Source of the DNA: JACDHQ01 sp036401195
Lineage (GTDB): Bacteria > Gemmatimonadota > Gemmatimonadetes > Gemmatimonadales > Gemmatimonadaceae
Assembly: GCA_036401195.1 (NCBI GenBank)
Contig: DASWVQ010000125.1
Location: 105,228 to 169,227 of the forward strand
Reading direction: 5' to 3'
Length of the DNA stretch: 64,000 nt
A model generated the notes under the pieces. The model was not told the DNA's origin and did no database searches. It saw only the letters and a program-made list of their open reading frames with translations. Below, one piece after another: positions 42,537 to 50,939 of the stretch (position 1 is its first letter; each line of letters begins with the position of its first letter). The position numbers were made by a program, and so were the translations under genes.

Positions 42537-43177
42537 ACTGGAGCTGTTCAGGATGGCGGGTCCTGGTGACAACGCGGGGCGCGATGACCTTCTGTGCCGC
42601 TCTCGTAGCGTGCCACACGCCGGCGCGGCCAAACGTCACGATCTCCTCCGAGCATAGCGACTACTCTCCGGTCGTCCGAATCCGCGGCGAAATTGCGGCG
42701 CGCCGCGACTCTGTCATCGTCAGTATCGACTCCGGATGGGTCGGAGTTCCCGGTGTGAAGCAGCCCGGGGCGCCCCCTGTCATGCGCGATCTCTTCCTGA
42801 CGATGCTGATTGCGACTGCCAATAATGAGCCATCATCCGTGGCAATGACGCCGCAAGCGCCTTGGCGTGTGGCAGCAGAAGGTGACTCGATCGCCCTACC
42901 AGGGGAGTGGAAGCCTGGAGAAGTGCGACCTTTGCCTGCCCGCTCGATCGGAGTCCGATTGCCAGCCGGTCTCGACCTCGGACGGTCGTGGATTGCAGTC
43001 CGCATTGCGGGGGCTGCAATGACCTCGCCAGTTCGCCTTAACAATGGGAGCATCGTGCCGCCACGCGCAGTCAGCGATGGCGTGCGAGTCTTCGCTTGTT
43101 TTGAACGCAGTCTGCGAGGTCAGCTCGATTCGGCGAGAGCAAGAGCAATGGCCGAGACATACACGTCCGCATGTTGA
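42533..43177 (+). CDS. exported lipoprotein-like protein of unknown function
   Basis: 214 residues from a GTG overlapping the stop of the previous gene (GTGA). The signal region ends MTFCAALVACHTP, a lipobox-like Cys at about residue 27. The rest is a beta-rich domain (VVRIRGEIAARRDSVIVSID, LPARSIGVRLPAG) ending with a Cys. It overlaps the next gene by seven bases, so the three genes from 40947 to 46959 form one unit. Codon use is less GC-rich than in the copper genes. No family is recognised. Confidence 0.6.
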   Translation: MNWSCSGWRVLVTTRGAMTFCAALVACHTPARPNVTISSEHSDYSPVVRIRGEIAARRDSVIVSIDSGWVGVPGVKQPGAPPVMRDLFLTMLIATANNEPSSVAMTPQAPWRVAAEGDSIALPGEWKPGEVRPLPARSIGVRLPAGLDLGRSWIAVRIAGAAMTSPVRLNNGSIVPPRAVSDGVRVFACFERSLRGQLDSARARAMAETYTSAC

Positions 43178-46100
43178 GGCGCGCGGATACCACAGCCGAT
43201 GTGATAGTGAGTGCTGTGCGGCTCAGTCGTGTGGTATTGCTGCCGACGCGTTTCCTCCAGCCGTCCCGCGGCACCCCAAGCCTGCTTTGTGTGCTCCTGA
43301 GTCTCTGGCTCCCGACATTCCTCGGTGCTCAGGATGTATCGACTCATTCCGAAATGATTCGGGGCCGCGTATCGAGCGACTCAGGACCCATTGTTGGTGC
43401 AGCGGTGATTGTTACGCGCGGTCCCGATCGCCTCGTTCAGCAGACGACCACTGATACTTCGGGACGGTACAGCGTTCGGTTCGATCCGGGGACGGGCGAC
43501 TACCTCGTGTACGTGGCTGCGTCTTCTTTTCGGCCGGCCCGTCGGAGGGTTCAGAGCTTCGGAGACGGCGGAAGCTCAAAACGTGAACTTGTCGCAGATT
43601 TTGTACTTGCTCGAGACCTGACCACGCTCGACACCGTCCGGGTCCGAGTGAACCGACCGGTGCGGGCCCGAGCGGAGGCATCGGCGATGAGCCCGGAGAC
43701 CGGTGCCGCCGACCGCTGGGTCGAAGGCGTGAGCGGGCAATTGCCGCCATCTCTTGCCGGCGATCTTGGCGCGCTCGCGGCAACCATCCCCGGCGTGACG
43801 ATGACGCCGGTAGGACCAAGCATCCTCGGAGCGGGACCGGCCGCCAATCTCACTACCTTAAATGGTCTCGGCACGAACGCGTTGAGCGTCCCTCGGGCTG
43901 CCCGAACACAGACACGCGTCACTGGCGCGACGTTCGATCCGACACGGGGTGGCTTTGCGGGAGCAAACATAGATGTACGTCTCGGCCCGGGCAGCCGCGA
44001 CTTCCAGGAGCGGAGCGCCTTCTTCACTCTCGAGCCGGCTTCCCTTCAGTTCGACGCTGGAGGCAGACGCGGGTTCGGCACCCGCAGCGATGGAGCAGTT
44101 GCGAGCTTCGGCGCCAATGGCGAATTGATTCGTCGCGCGCTGACGTACAACGTGGCTCTGGATCTCGCTCGACGCGAGACCGATGGTCGTTCCCTTTTTT
44201 CATCCGAACGAGCCTCGCTATTGCAGGCCGGCCTCTCGCCCGATAGCGTGGCCCGACTTGCCGCTCTCGCTCCATCGATCGGCCTTCCGCTTCGCGACAG
44301 CGGCTCCCCGCAGCGCCTCTCCATCACGTGGCTCGGCCGGTTTGACGATACTCGCGACTCCCTCGATACGCGGGCAGTGACCACCTACGTCAGTCGCACG
44401 GCTGAAGACGCCGTCGGGGTGAGTCCTTTCACGGCAGCATCCGCATTTGGCCACCAAACCGCCTCGGCGTTTGGCCTGCAGGCGACCTGGCGGGCGTTCA
44501 CCGGGCCCGGGCGCCGGGTGCTGAGCGAAAGTCGAGCAGCGCTGAGCCGAGAGGCAACAATTAGAACTCCGTTTGTTGACCTTCCGGCAGCCAGCGTTAC
44601 CGTGCGGTCCCCCTCGAATGCGCCGTACGGAGGATCAGAGGTGGCGACCGTCTCGATGGGCGGGGCGTCCTACATCGCGTCCCGTGATGATCGCTGGACC
44701 GTGGAGGGAGCGAACGAAACGCTGTGGAATTGGCGCGGTGCTCGACATCGCTTCAAGTCACTCCTCTGGGGCCGATTGGACGGCCTCAGGGAACAGCCGG
44801 CGGCGAACCGCCTCGGCACCTTTTCGTTCGGCTCGATGGACGATCTCGCGGCTGGACGCGCATCGAGCTTCACACGCACTCTGACCCAGCCAGAGCGGGT
44901 CGGCCGAACCTGGAACCTTGCCACGGCTGTGGCTCACGAGTGGGTGCCCTCTCGGTACGCGAGCGTGATCTACGGAGCGCGCGTCGAGGCGAATGGATTC
45001 GGTTCCGCGCCCGCTCGAAACGTGGCGCTCGAGGAGGCTCTCGGGGTGCGAAGTGGAGTAGCTCCTTCGCGCCTCCATGTGAGTCCGCGACTGGGATTCA
45101 CCTATACCTACAACCGCGACAAGAACAATGGCGCGGGCCAGATGTTCAATCCCATCGGTCAGTTCAACCGGGGGATGAACGGCGTCGTACGTGGTGGGAT
45201 TGGGGAATTCCGCGGGCTGTTCCGGCCGGAAGTCATCGCCGATGTGTCGGCCGCCACGGGGCTCGCCGGCGCGACAACGGCGCTCGCATGCGTGGGCGAA
45301 GCGGTTCCGACTGTCGAGTGGACTCGCTTCGGCGCAGATCCCACCTCGATTCCGACCGATTGCGCGTCGGGAGGAGGCGTTCTCGTTGAGCGAGCGCCTT
45401 CGGTGACGCTGGTGGATCCCGCGTACGACGCGCCGCGGAGCTGGCGCGCGTCGGTCAACTGGACCACGAATGTCCGGAAGTGGGTCGTTCAGCTCTCCAC
45501 ACTGGGATCGTACGATCTCGCGCAGCCGGGCGTCCGAGACGTCAACTTTGCAGGCGTGTCCTACTTCGAGCTCGGTGGTGAAGGGAACCGTCCTGTCTAC
45601 GTCAGCGAGTCTGCGATTGACGCTCGCACGGGAACCGTGTCGGCTGTGCAGTCGCGACGCAGTGCGGACTACGGCCGAGTCTCCGTGCGCACGAGCGACC
45701 TTCGCGGATATGGGGGGCAAGTAACGATCGGGGTCGCACCGGATCTCTTTCGCCTGCGCAGCCGGATACAGTTTTTCGCCAGCGCGAACTACACACTGCA
45801 GGCGACTCGGCGGGAGTATCGCGGATTCGATGGTGCCGCCTTTGGCGACCCACGAGTCACCGAATGGGCGCCGAGCGCGGGCGACGCCACGCACGCCGTG
45901 GTGCTGAGCGGGGGAGTGAGCCATAGACGCACCGGAACGGTCACGCTCTTCGGCAGGCTGCAGTCAGGACTGCCGTTCACTCCGATTGTGCAGGGCGACG
46001 TGAACGGCGATGGCCGCGGCGGGGACCGAGCTTATATACCTCCGACGACGGCAGGCGCTGATCCGCTCAGCGCACTCCGCGCGGGAGGTTCCGCCGTCGC

Positions 46101-46959
46101 ACGTGCGTGCCTGAAGACCTTTGCAGGGCAAGTCGCAGCCCGGAATGGCTGCCGCGGCCCCTGGACTCACACCCTCAACATGCAGTGGGTGCCGCCAGTT
46201 CCGAGGCGATGGGCGCGGCGCCTCACGCCTCGTGTGTACTTCCAGAACGTACTGGGCGGGATCGACCAGCTACTCTATGGCAGCAACGGATTGCGCGGGT
46301 GGGGAAGCCAGGTCTCGCCGGACGCCGTGCTCCTCATCCCGCGCGGATTCGACCCGGTCACTCGAGCGTTCCGCTACGACGTCAATTCCAGGTTCGGGGA
46401 GACGCGTCCGTCGCGGGTCCTCGCACGTACCCCGTTCCGCATCTCCATCGACGTGGCGATGGACCTGTCGGTGCCATACCCCGTGCAGCGGCTGCGACGC
46501 GCCCTCGAGCCGGTTCGTGGCCCGTCAGGCCACTGGCAGCGTCGAAGCGCCGACTCGATCACCGCGTACTACCTGCGTTCGACCTCGAGCGTCCACCGGC
46601 TGTTGCTCTCGAACAGCGATTCGCTGTTCCTCAGCGGTGACCAGATCCGGCGCCTCCGCATCGCCGACTCCGTATTCTCGGAAGAGGTCCGGAGCATCTA
46701 CCGCCCGCTCGGCGAGTACCTCGCGGGCATACCCGATGAGGAGCCAGGGAAGCCACAGCTTGAGCGCGTTACCGCCACTGAGCGGGCGTACTGGCAGGTG
46801 TTCTGGAAGCAGGTGCCGATAGCCGATTCCATCGTTACGCCGACGCAGCGTTCGCTGATCCCCATGTTCGAACAAATGGTGCGGACGCCGGAGGATCGAC
46901 GCAACGAGAACAGTCGATACCAGTTCGGCGAGTCGGTGCCACTCCGACCGCGGCCGTGA
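43171..46959 (+). CDS. Oar-like TonB-dependent outer-membrane receptor
   Basis: 1262 residues. After a long lead a signal peptide ends FLGAQ. A carboxypeptidase-like regulatory domain follows (IRGRVSSDSGPIVGAAVIV, about residues 62-150), then a plug-like region (LGALAATIPGVTMTP, NLTTLNGLGTNAL) and a very large barrel. The layout fits the Oar-like receptors common in Bacteroidota and Gemmatimonadota. The barrel is unusually followed by 130 residues with helical character (RRLRIADSVFSEEVRSIY, RRNENSRYQF). It starts seven bases inside the preceding gene. The ligand is unknown; the upstream propeller and lipoprotein may be its surface partners. Confidence 0.78.
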   Translation: MLRRADTTADVIVSAVRLSRVVLLPTRFLQPSRGTPSLLCVLLSLWLPTFLGAQDVSTHSEMIRGRVSSDSGPIVGAAVIVTRGPDRLVQQTTTDTSGRYSVRFDPGTGDYLVYVAASSFRPARRRVQSFGDGGSSKRELVADFVLARDLTTLDTVRVRVNRPVRARAEASAMSPETGAADRWVEGVSGQLPPSLAGDLGALAATIPGVTMTPVGPSILGAGPAANLTTLNGLGTNALSVPRAARTQTRVTGATFDPTRGGFAGANIDVRLGPGSRDFQERSAFFTLEPASLQFDAGGRRGFGTRSDGAVASFGANGELIRRALTYNVALDLARRETDGRSLFSSERASLLQAGLSPDSVARLAALAPSIGLPLRDSGSPQRLSITWLGRFDDTRDSLDTRAVTTYVSRTAEDAVGVSPFTAASAFGHQTASAFGLQATWRAFTGPGRRVLSESRAALSREATIRTPFVDLPAASVTVRSPSNAPYGGSEVATVSMGGASYIASRDDRWTVEGANETLWNWRGARHRFKSLLWGRLDGLREQPAANRLGTFSFGSMDDLAAGRASSFTRTLTQPERVGRTWNLATAVAHEWVPSRYASVIYGARVEANGFGSAPARNVALEEALGVRSGVAPSRLHVSPRLGFTYTYNRDKNNGAGQMFNPIGQFNRGMNGVVRGGIGEFRGLFRPEVIADVSAATGLAGATTALACVGEAVPTVEWTRFGADPTSIPTDCASGGGVLVERAPSVTLVDPAYDAPRSWRASVNWTTNVRKWVVQLSTLGSYDLAQPGVRDVNFAGVSYFELGGEGNRPVYVSESAIDARTGTVSAVQSRRSADYGRVSVRTSDLRGYGGQVTIGVAPDLFRLRSRIQFFASANYTLQATRREYRGFDGAAFGDPRVTEWAPSAGDATHAVVLSGGVSHRRTGTVTLFGRLQSGLPFTPIVQGDVNGDGRGGDRAYIPPTTAGADPLSALRAGGSAVARACLKTFAGQVAARNGCRGPWTHTLNMQWVPPVPRRWARRLTPRVYFQNVLGGIDQLLYGSNGLRGWGSQVSPDAVLLIPRGFDPVTRAFRYDVNSRFGETRPSRVLARTPFRISIDVAMDLSVPYPVQRLRRALEPVRGPSGHWQRRSADSITAYYLRSTSSVHRLLLSNSDSLFLSGDQIRRLRIADSVFSEEVRSIYRPLGEYLAGIPDEEPGKPQLERVTATERAYWQVFWKQVPIADSIVTPTQRSLIPMFEQMVRTPEDRRNENSRYQFGESVPLRPRP

Positions 46960-47069
46960 GGATCCGGCCCTCCGTGGCAGCTTCGTCGGGTGTAGACTTC
47001 CGAGGTGGTGCCGTGCCGCAGGACCTCGCTGCGGCCTCCGACGTCGGGAGGAGAGCCTCCTCGCGTTTG

Positions 47070-47114
47070 TGGGTAGCACTATGGGTAGCACAGCATACGC
47101 CGCGATACGCCGCG
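47070..47114. repeat. two pairs of short direct repeats beside the attachment site
   Basis: TGGGTAGCAC occurs at 47070-47079 and 47082-47091 (12 bp apart). ATACGCCGCG occurs as a perfect tandem at 47095-47104 and 47105-47114. Short direct repeats 60-100 bp inside an attachment site are typical arm-type integrase or excisionase binding sites, though no integrase gene is in the window. Confidence 0.45.
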
Positions 47115-47171
47115 CGCTTCCGGGCTACGCTGGGAGATTCCGGATTGGCTGACCCCTCCAGAGCGCCCTTA

Positions 47172-47219
47172 CGGCACTCATAATGCCGGGGTCGCGGGTT
47201 CGAGTCCCGCCCCTGCTAT
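47172..47219 (+). other. 3' fragment of tRNA-Met(CAU): probable attachment site of the integrated element
   Basis: The fragment contains a perfect anticodon stem (47173-47177 with 47185-47189) around the loop CTCATAA (anticodon CAT). It continues with a 5-base variable loop, a perfect T stem (GCGGG/CCCGC) with loop TTCGAGT, and the 3' acceptor strand CCCTGCT plus discriminator A; CCA is not encoded. The acceptor partner AGCAGGG and a D arm are absent upstream, so this is not a working tRNA. Integrases that use tRNA genes restore the tRNA at one end and leave such a 3' remnant at the other. The element would therefore extend left, and chromosome begins here. Confidence 0.78.
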
Positions 47220-47225
47220 CGGTGT

Positions 47226-47262
47226 GAAGCCCGTCGAGCCAACGGCTCGACGGGCTTCTTCC
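47226..47262. terminator. strong terminator after the tRNA fragment
   Basis: A perfect 15-bp inverted repeat (47226-47240 and 47244-47258) with a 3-base loop, followed on the plus strand by a T/C run. It is probably the original terminator of the tRNA-Met gene and may also end the ArsR-permease operon coming from the right. Confidence 0.7.
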
Positions 47263-47420
47263 CTTCTCGGAGCTCCGACCCGAGGTCGACGCCTTCAACG
47301 GTGCCCTGCGCGCCCGCAGCCGGCTGGCCCCCGCCTCGCGCAGGACATGCCCGGCCCGCCAGTCGCCGTGATTCGCGCGGTCCACGCGCATCCGGGCGGT
47401 CGGGACTGCCTCGGTGCCGC

Positions 47421-47654
47421 TCAGTCGAACCAGCTCTCCACCTTGGCCCGCGCCGGCACCCCGCCGGCATGCACCACCGCGTCGCCGATCACCACCCCGG
47501 GCGTGGACATGATGCCGTAGCGCATGATGTCCTGGACCGCCTCGACCTTCTCCACGGTGACGCGCCTCCCCTTCGCGTGCGCGACCTCCTCGATCAGCTT
47601 CGCCGTCGCCTTGCAGCTCGGGCAGCCGGTGCCGAGCACCTTCACGGTCGTCAT
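47421..47654 (-). CDS. small thioredoxin-fold redox protein
   Basis: 77 residues. It has the compact redox-active-disulfide protein layout: TVKVLGTGCPSCKATAKLIEE with a CPSC active site, then GIMSTPGVVIGDAVVHAG with the cis-proline. It lacks a signal peptide. Such proteins are commonly encoded with DUF318/ArsP-type permeases, as here, 19 bp after the permease gene, and are thought to reduce or pass on the transported species. It is the last gene of the ArsR operon. Confidence 0.88.
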   Translation of the reverse strand: MTTVKVLGTGCPSCKATAKLIEEVAHAKGRRVTVEKVEAVQDIMRYGIMSTPGVVIGDAVVHAGGVPARAKVESWFD

Positions 47655-47672
47655 GGTGCGCCTCCCCAGTGC

Positions 47673-48707
47673 TCAGAGCACCGCGTTGAAGATGTAGCCG
47701 ACGGCGAGGATCCCGCTCGCCACCACCGCGATGAAGGTCGCGATGAGCCGGACCTTGAGCACCTTGCGCAGGATGACCATCTCCGGCAGGGACAGGGCGA
47801 TCACGCTCATCATGAAGGCGAGCACGGTGCCCAGCGCCGCGCCTTTGGCGAGCAGCGCCTCGACGATCGGGATGATCCCCGCGGCGTTCGTGTACATCGG
47901 CACCCCGATCGCCACCGCCAGCGGCACCGACCACCACGCGTCGCGTCCCATCAGGCGAGCCATGAAATCCTCGGGGACGTATCCATGGATCACGGCGCCG
48001 ATGAGGATCCCCACGAGCACGTAGGGCCACACCTTGCCGACGATCTCGCGTACCGCGGCGAATCCCGCGCCCACGCGGTCGGCGAGGGTCATCGTGTCGC
48101 GCACCGCGGCGGCCCGCGTTCGCGGCATCTGCTGCACCCAGTCCTCGAGGGATCCCTCCATCCGGGCCCGGCCGATCACCCATCCCGCCACGATGGCCAC
48201 GGCGAGCCCCAGCCCCAGGTAGAGCGCCGCCACCCGGAACCCGAACAGCCCGAAGAGCAGCGTGAGCGCGACCTCGTTCACCATCGGCGCGGCGATCAGG
48301 AACGAGAAGGTGATCCCGAGTGGCACGCCAGCCTGCACGAAGCCGATGAAGAGCGGCACCGCCGAACAGGAGCAGAAGGGGGTGACGATCCCCAGCGACG
48401 CCGCCATCACGTTGCCCACCCCTTCCGTGCGGCCAGCCAACAGCGCGCGCGTGCGCTCCGGCGTGAAGTGCGAGTTCACCATCCCCATCACCATCACCAC
48501 CCCGGTGAGGAGGAGGAGGACCTTCGGCGCGTCGTAGAGGAAGAACTCCACCGACTCCGCGAGGCGGGAGTCGGCGGCGACCGGCAGGAGCGCCACGATT
48601 CCGCCGGCGAGGGGCGCGAGGGACTGGTAGGCGAGGAACCAGAGGACCGCCGCGAGGCCGAGGAAGAGGCGGGGCTGACGCTGCGGCATGTGGAGGATCG
48701 CGTTCAC
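47673..48707 (-). CDS. DUF318/ArsP-type membrane permease
   Basis: 344 residues from a GTG overlapping the ArsR stop by four bases; an ATG six codons on is an alternative. There are eight or more membrane helices in two halves. The marker motif is ITPFCSCSAVPLFIGF-type text (VTPFCSCSAVPLF) with paired Cys in the membrane, and the second half has VPMYTNAAGIIPI. Members of this family export organoarsenicals or other metalloid species. Regulation by the ArsR protein encoded first in the operon is likely. A large soluble loop carries a basic segment. Confidence 0.88.
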   Translation of the reverse strand: MNAILHMPQRQPRLFLGLAAVLWFLAYQSLAPLAGGIVALLPVAADSRLAESVEFFLYDAPKVLLLLTGVVMVMGMVNSHFTPERTRALLAGRTEGVGNVMAASLGIVTPFCSCSAVPLFIGFVQAGVPLGITFSFLIAAPMVNEVALTLLFGLFGFRVAALYLGLGLAVAIVAGWVIGRARMEGSLEDWVQQMPRTRAAAVRDTMTLADRVGAGFAAVREIVGKVWPYVLVGILIGAVIHGYVPEDFMARLMGRDAWWSVPLAVAIGVPMYTNAAGIIPIVEALLAKGAALGTVLAFMMSVIALSLPEMVILRKVLKVRLIATFIAVVASGILAVGYIFNAVL

Positions 48708-49063
48708 GACGCCGCCTTCGTGAAGCGCGCGGGGCGGCCGGGAAATGCGTGCAGCCGCCGGCGAGCGGCCTGCAGCTGCGGCGCGGGCACGCCGCCCGCC
48801 ACGTATGCGTCGACCAGCTGGCGTGCCCACGGCGGGAGCGCCGTGCCGAGGCGGTAGAAGACGCGTCGCCCCTCCCGCTGTGGCTCGACCCAGCCCGCGT
48901 CGCGCAGCACGGCGAGATGCCGCGACACGGCCGGCTGCGGCGCGTCGAGCGCCGCCTCCAGCTCGCAGACACAGAGCTCCCGCTCGAGCGCGAGGAGGGC
49001 GAGCATCGTGCGGCGGGTCGGATCCGCGAGGACATCGAGGCCGGGGCGCATGGGGAGATACAT
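48704..49063 (-). CDS. ArsR-family metal/metalloid-responsive repressor
   Basis: 119 residues. The winged helix is complete: LDVLADPTRRTMLALLALERE, then ELCVCELEAAL, where the CVC pair is the classical arsenite-binding site, QPAVSRHLAVLRDAGWVE and the wing GRRVFYRLG. It releases DNA on binding As(III) or a related ligand. It heads the minus-strand operon with the permease and redox protein. Upstream, at 49065-49100, CCGAC...GTCGG lies around a CATATG core and could be the operator. Confidence 0.9.
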   Translation of the reverse strand: MYLPMRPGLDVLADPTRRTMLALLALERELCVCELEAALDAPQPAVSRHLAVLRDAGWVEPQREGRRVFYRLGTALPPWARQLVDAYVAGGVPAPQLQAARRRLHAFPGRPARFTKAAS

Positions 49064-49212
49064 ACGATCCCCGACATATGTGCGCAGTCGGATATCTCCT
49101 GAGGCAGGGTGCGGCTTGCCCGTACGGCAGGTTGCGGCGCCGGTGACCCGGACCGTGCTGGGCTGGCTCGCCGCCGGCCCTGGTGATGCGCGCCGCCTTC
49201 ACGTGACCATCG

Positions 49213-50325
49213 TCACGCCACCACGAACTCGCCCCCGCGCTCACTCACTTGGAGCCCGAACCTCCGGCACTCCCGCTCCATCCGCGCCCTCAGCCATTCG
49301 CGCTCCTCGTCGGCCGGGCGGTTCAGGCGGAAGTGATGAATCCGAAACGGCAAGATGGTCAGCGCCTCCAGCCGCCCGGTCGCCGCGTCGAGCACGGGGA
49401 GGTACATCAGCACGAGGTCCGCGCGATAGTCCTCGTGGCCGCTGATCCCTTCGTAGTCGTTCAGGAAGTCGCCGCAGCCGTACAGGATGAGCCGACCACC
49501 ATGCACCTCGATCCCCAGGGGATGGTGCGACGAGTGGCCGTGCACGATGTCGATTCCCGCACGATCGACCAGGGCATGCGCGAAGCGCTCGTGCGCCCGC
49601 GGGATCCCGTAGCCCCAGTTGCCCCCCCAATGCACGGAGGCGATGGCGATGTCGCCCTCGGCCTTCGCCTGGCGCACGAGGGAGGCCACGAGGTCGACGC
49701 TCGCCGCCGAGAGATCGGGGAGGAAGTGCACCCCCGCCGACGTACTGGTAGCGGCCCACGCATTGGTGATTCCGGAGCTCGGGAGCCCGAAGGCGAAGAC
49801 GAGCAGGCGCGTCGCGCCCGCGGTGGTGAGGAGGGCGGGCGCCTGCGCGTCCCACAGGTCACGGCCGGCGCCGGCGACGCGAATCCCCGCGCCCTCCAGC
49901 GTGTCCAGCGTCTCCACCAGCCCCGCGGCTCCCCAGTCGAGCCCGTGATTGTTGGCGAGCACGCAGCAGTCGATCCGCGCGGCGCCGAGCACGCCCACGT
50001 TGCGGGGATGCATGCGGTAGTTGATCCCCTTCGGCTCCGCGTCCTCGCTTCGCGTCACGGCGGTCTCGAGGTTCACGATGCGGGCGTCGATCGCCCGCGC
50101 CTCCAGTGCCTCGAGGGCGTCGCCCCACACGTACGACGGGAGCACCGCGCGCGGGATCTTCCCGGACACCCGCTCGGCGAGGGTCAGGTAGGTCAGGGCG
50201 GAAGTGGCCACGGGCTCCTCGAGGCGCGGGTCCGAGGGGAAGGGAAGGACCTGGTCCACCCCGCGGCCGGTCATGACGTCGCCGCAGAGGAAGAGCGTCA
50301 CGCGGCCCCCGCCGGCTTCGTTCAC
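49213..50325 (-). CDS. CapA-family metallophosphatase-fold protein
   Basis: 370 residues from a GTG opening NEAGGGRVTLFLCGDVM; the longer open frame has no support. The metallophosphoesterase motifs are FLCGDVMTGRGVDQ, ARIVNLETAVTR, VLANNHGLDWG, ASVHWGGNWGY and IVHGHSSHHPLGIE, in the order seen in CapA proteins of capsule and poly-gamma-glutamate systems. No membrane anchor or signal is visible, and no capsule genes are adjacent, so its substrate is not known. Confidence 0.85.
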   Translation of the reverse strand: MNEAGGGRVTLFLCGDVMTGRGVDQVLPFPSDPRLEEPVATSALTYLTLAERVSGKIPRAVLPSYVWGDALEALEARAIDARIVNLETAVTRSEDAEPKGINYRMHPRNVGVLGAARIDCCVLANNHGLDWGAAGLVETLDTLEGAGIRVAGAGRDLWDAQAPALLTTAGATRLLVFAFGLPSSGITNAWAATSTSAGVHFLPDLSAASVDLVASLVRQAKAEGDIAIASVHWGGNWGYGIPRAHERFAHALVDRAGIDIVHGHSSHHPLGIEVHGGRLILYGCGDFLNDYEGISGHEDYRADLVLMYLPVLDAATGRLEALTILPFRIHHFRLNRPADEEREWLRARMERECRRFGLQVSERGGEFVVA

Positions 50326-50422
50326 GGCGCGTACCCGGCGCAGGCCGCGTGGCGCATGCTGGGCTCCGGGGGCGCGGTCCGGGGACGCAGCGGGGGAGTG
50401 AAAGACCTCTGCATCGCTCCAG

Positions 50423-50737
50423 CTATCCCGCGGCCTCTTCGGCCTCCTCCGCATTCTCCACGATGTCGCCCGACCGGAAGAGGATCTTCTTCAGGATCTT
50501 CCGCCACGCGGGGGTCTTCCGCAGGAGGAATTCCAGGTCCATCCCGAAGTGCTTCATCTCCTCCTGCTGCGCGTTCTGCATGATGGCCTTCGCCTCGGGG
50601 TCGGTCTCCAGGGAGAGCCGCTGCGCGTACCAGCCGATCGCCTCCGCCTCCTCGGTGAGGCTGGTGATCATGCGGGCGAAGGTGCGTACCTCGTCGGACA
50701 GTTCCTCGGCGGGTTCGTGATACTGGTCGAATCCCAT
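50423..50737 (-). CDS. encapsulated-ferritin-like protein (EncFtn type), without an encapsulin nearby
   Basis: 104 residues, with two helices. The ferroxidase residues of the EncFtn family are all present in register: E29, E30, E32, W36 and Y37 in TEEAEAIGWY, and E59, E60 and H63 in QEEMKHF. The start YHEPAEEL also matches. In the family, two chains form one iron site and decamers sit inside an encapsulin shell. Here the C-terminus is acidic (VENAEEAEEAAG) and shows no obvious shell-targeting tag, and no encapsulin gene is within the window. It may work alone or with a distant shell gene. Confidence 0.82.
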   Translation of the reverse strand: MGFDQYHEPAEELSDEVRTFARMITSLTEEAEAIGWYAQRLSLETDPEAKAIMQNAQQEEMKHFGMDLEFLLRKTPAWRKILKKILFRSGDIVENAEEAEEAAG

Positions 50738-50939
50738 CGGTCCTCTCGTGGTGGGAGAAATGACGCGTCGCTGGGTGCGGCGCCGCCCGCCGCCGCAAGC
50801 CGCGTTCCGGGGCGTGCGACCGCCCAGATGGAGGAAGTGAGCTCCCCGCGGTCACCGATGTGACGCGCCGGGGGTGATTCCCCGACTTCCCGGCTCATGG
50901 GGGGGACGCACTGTGGGGGGACCCTCACCGGTGCCGCCC

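Noticed and set aside
47144..47219. A complete tRNA-Met gene
   Set aside because: The D arm and the 5' acceptor strand (AGCAGGG expected) are missing; only the 3' 48 bases fit a tRNA.
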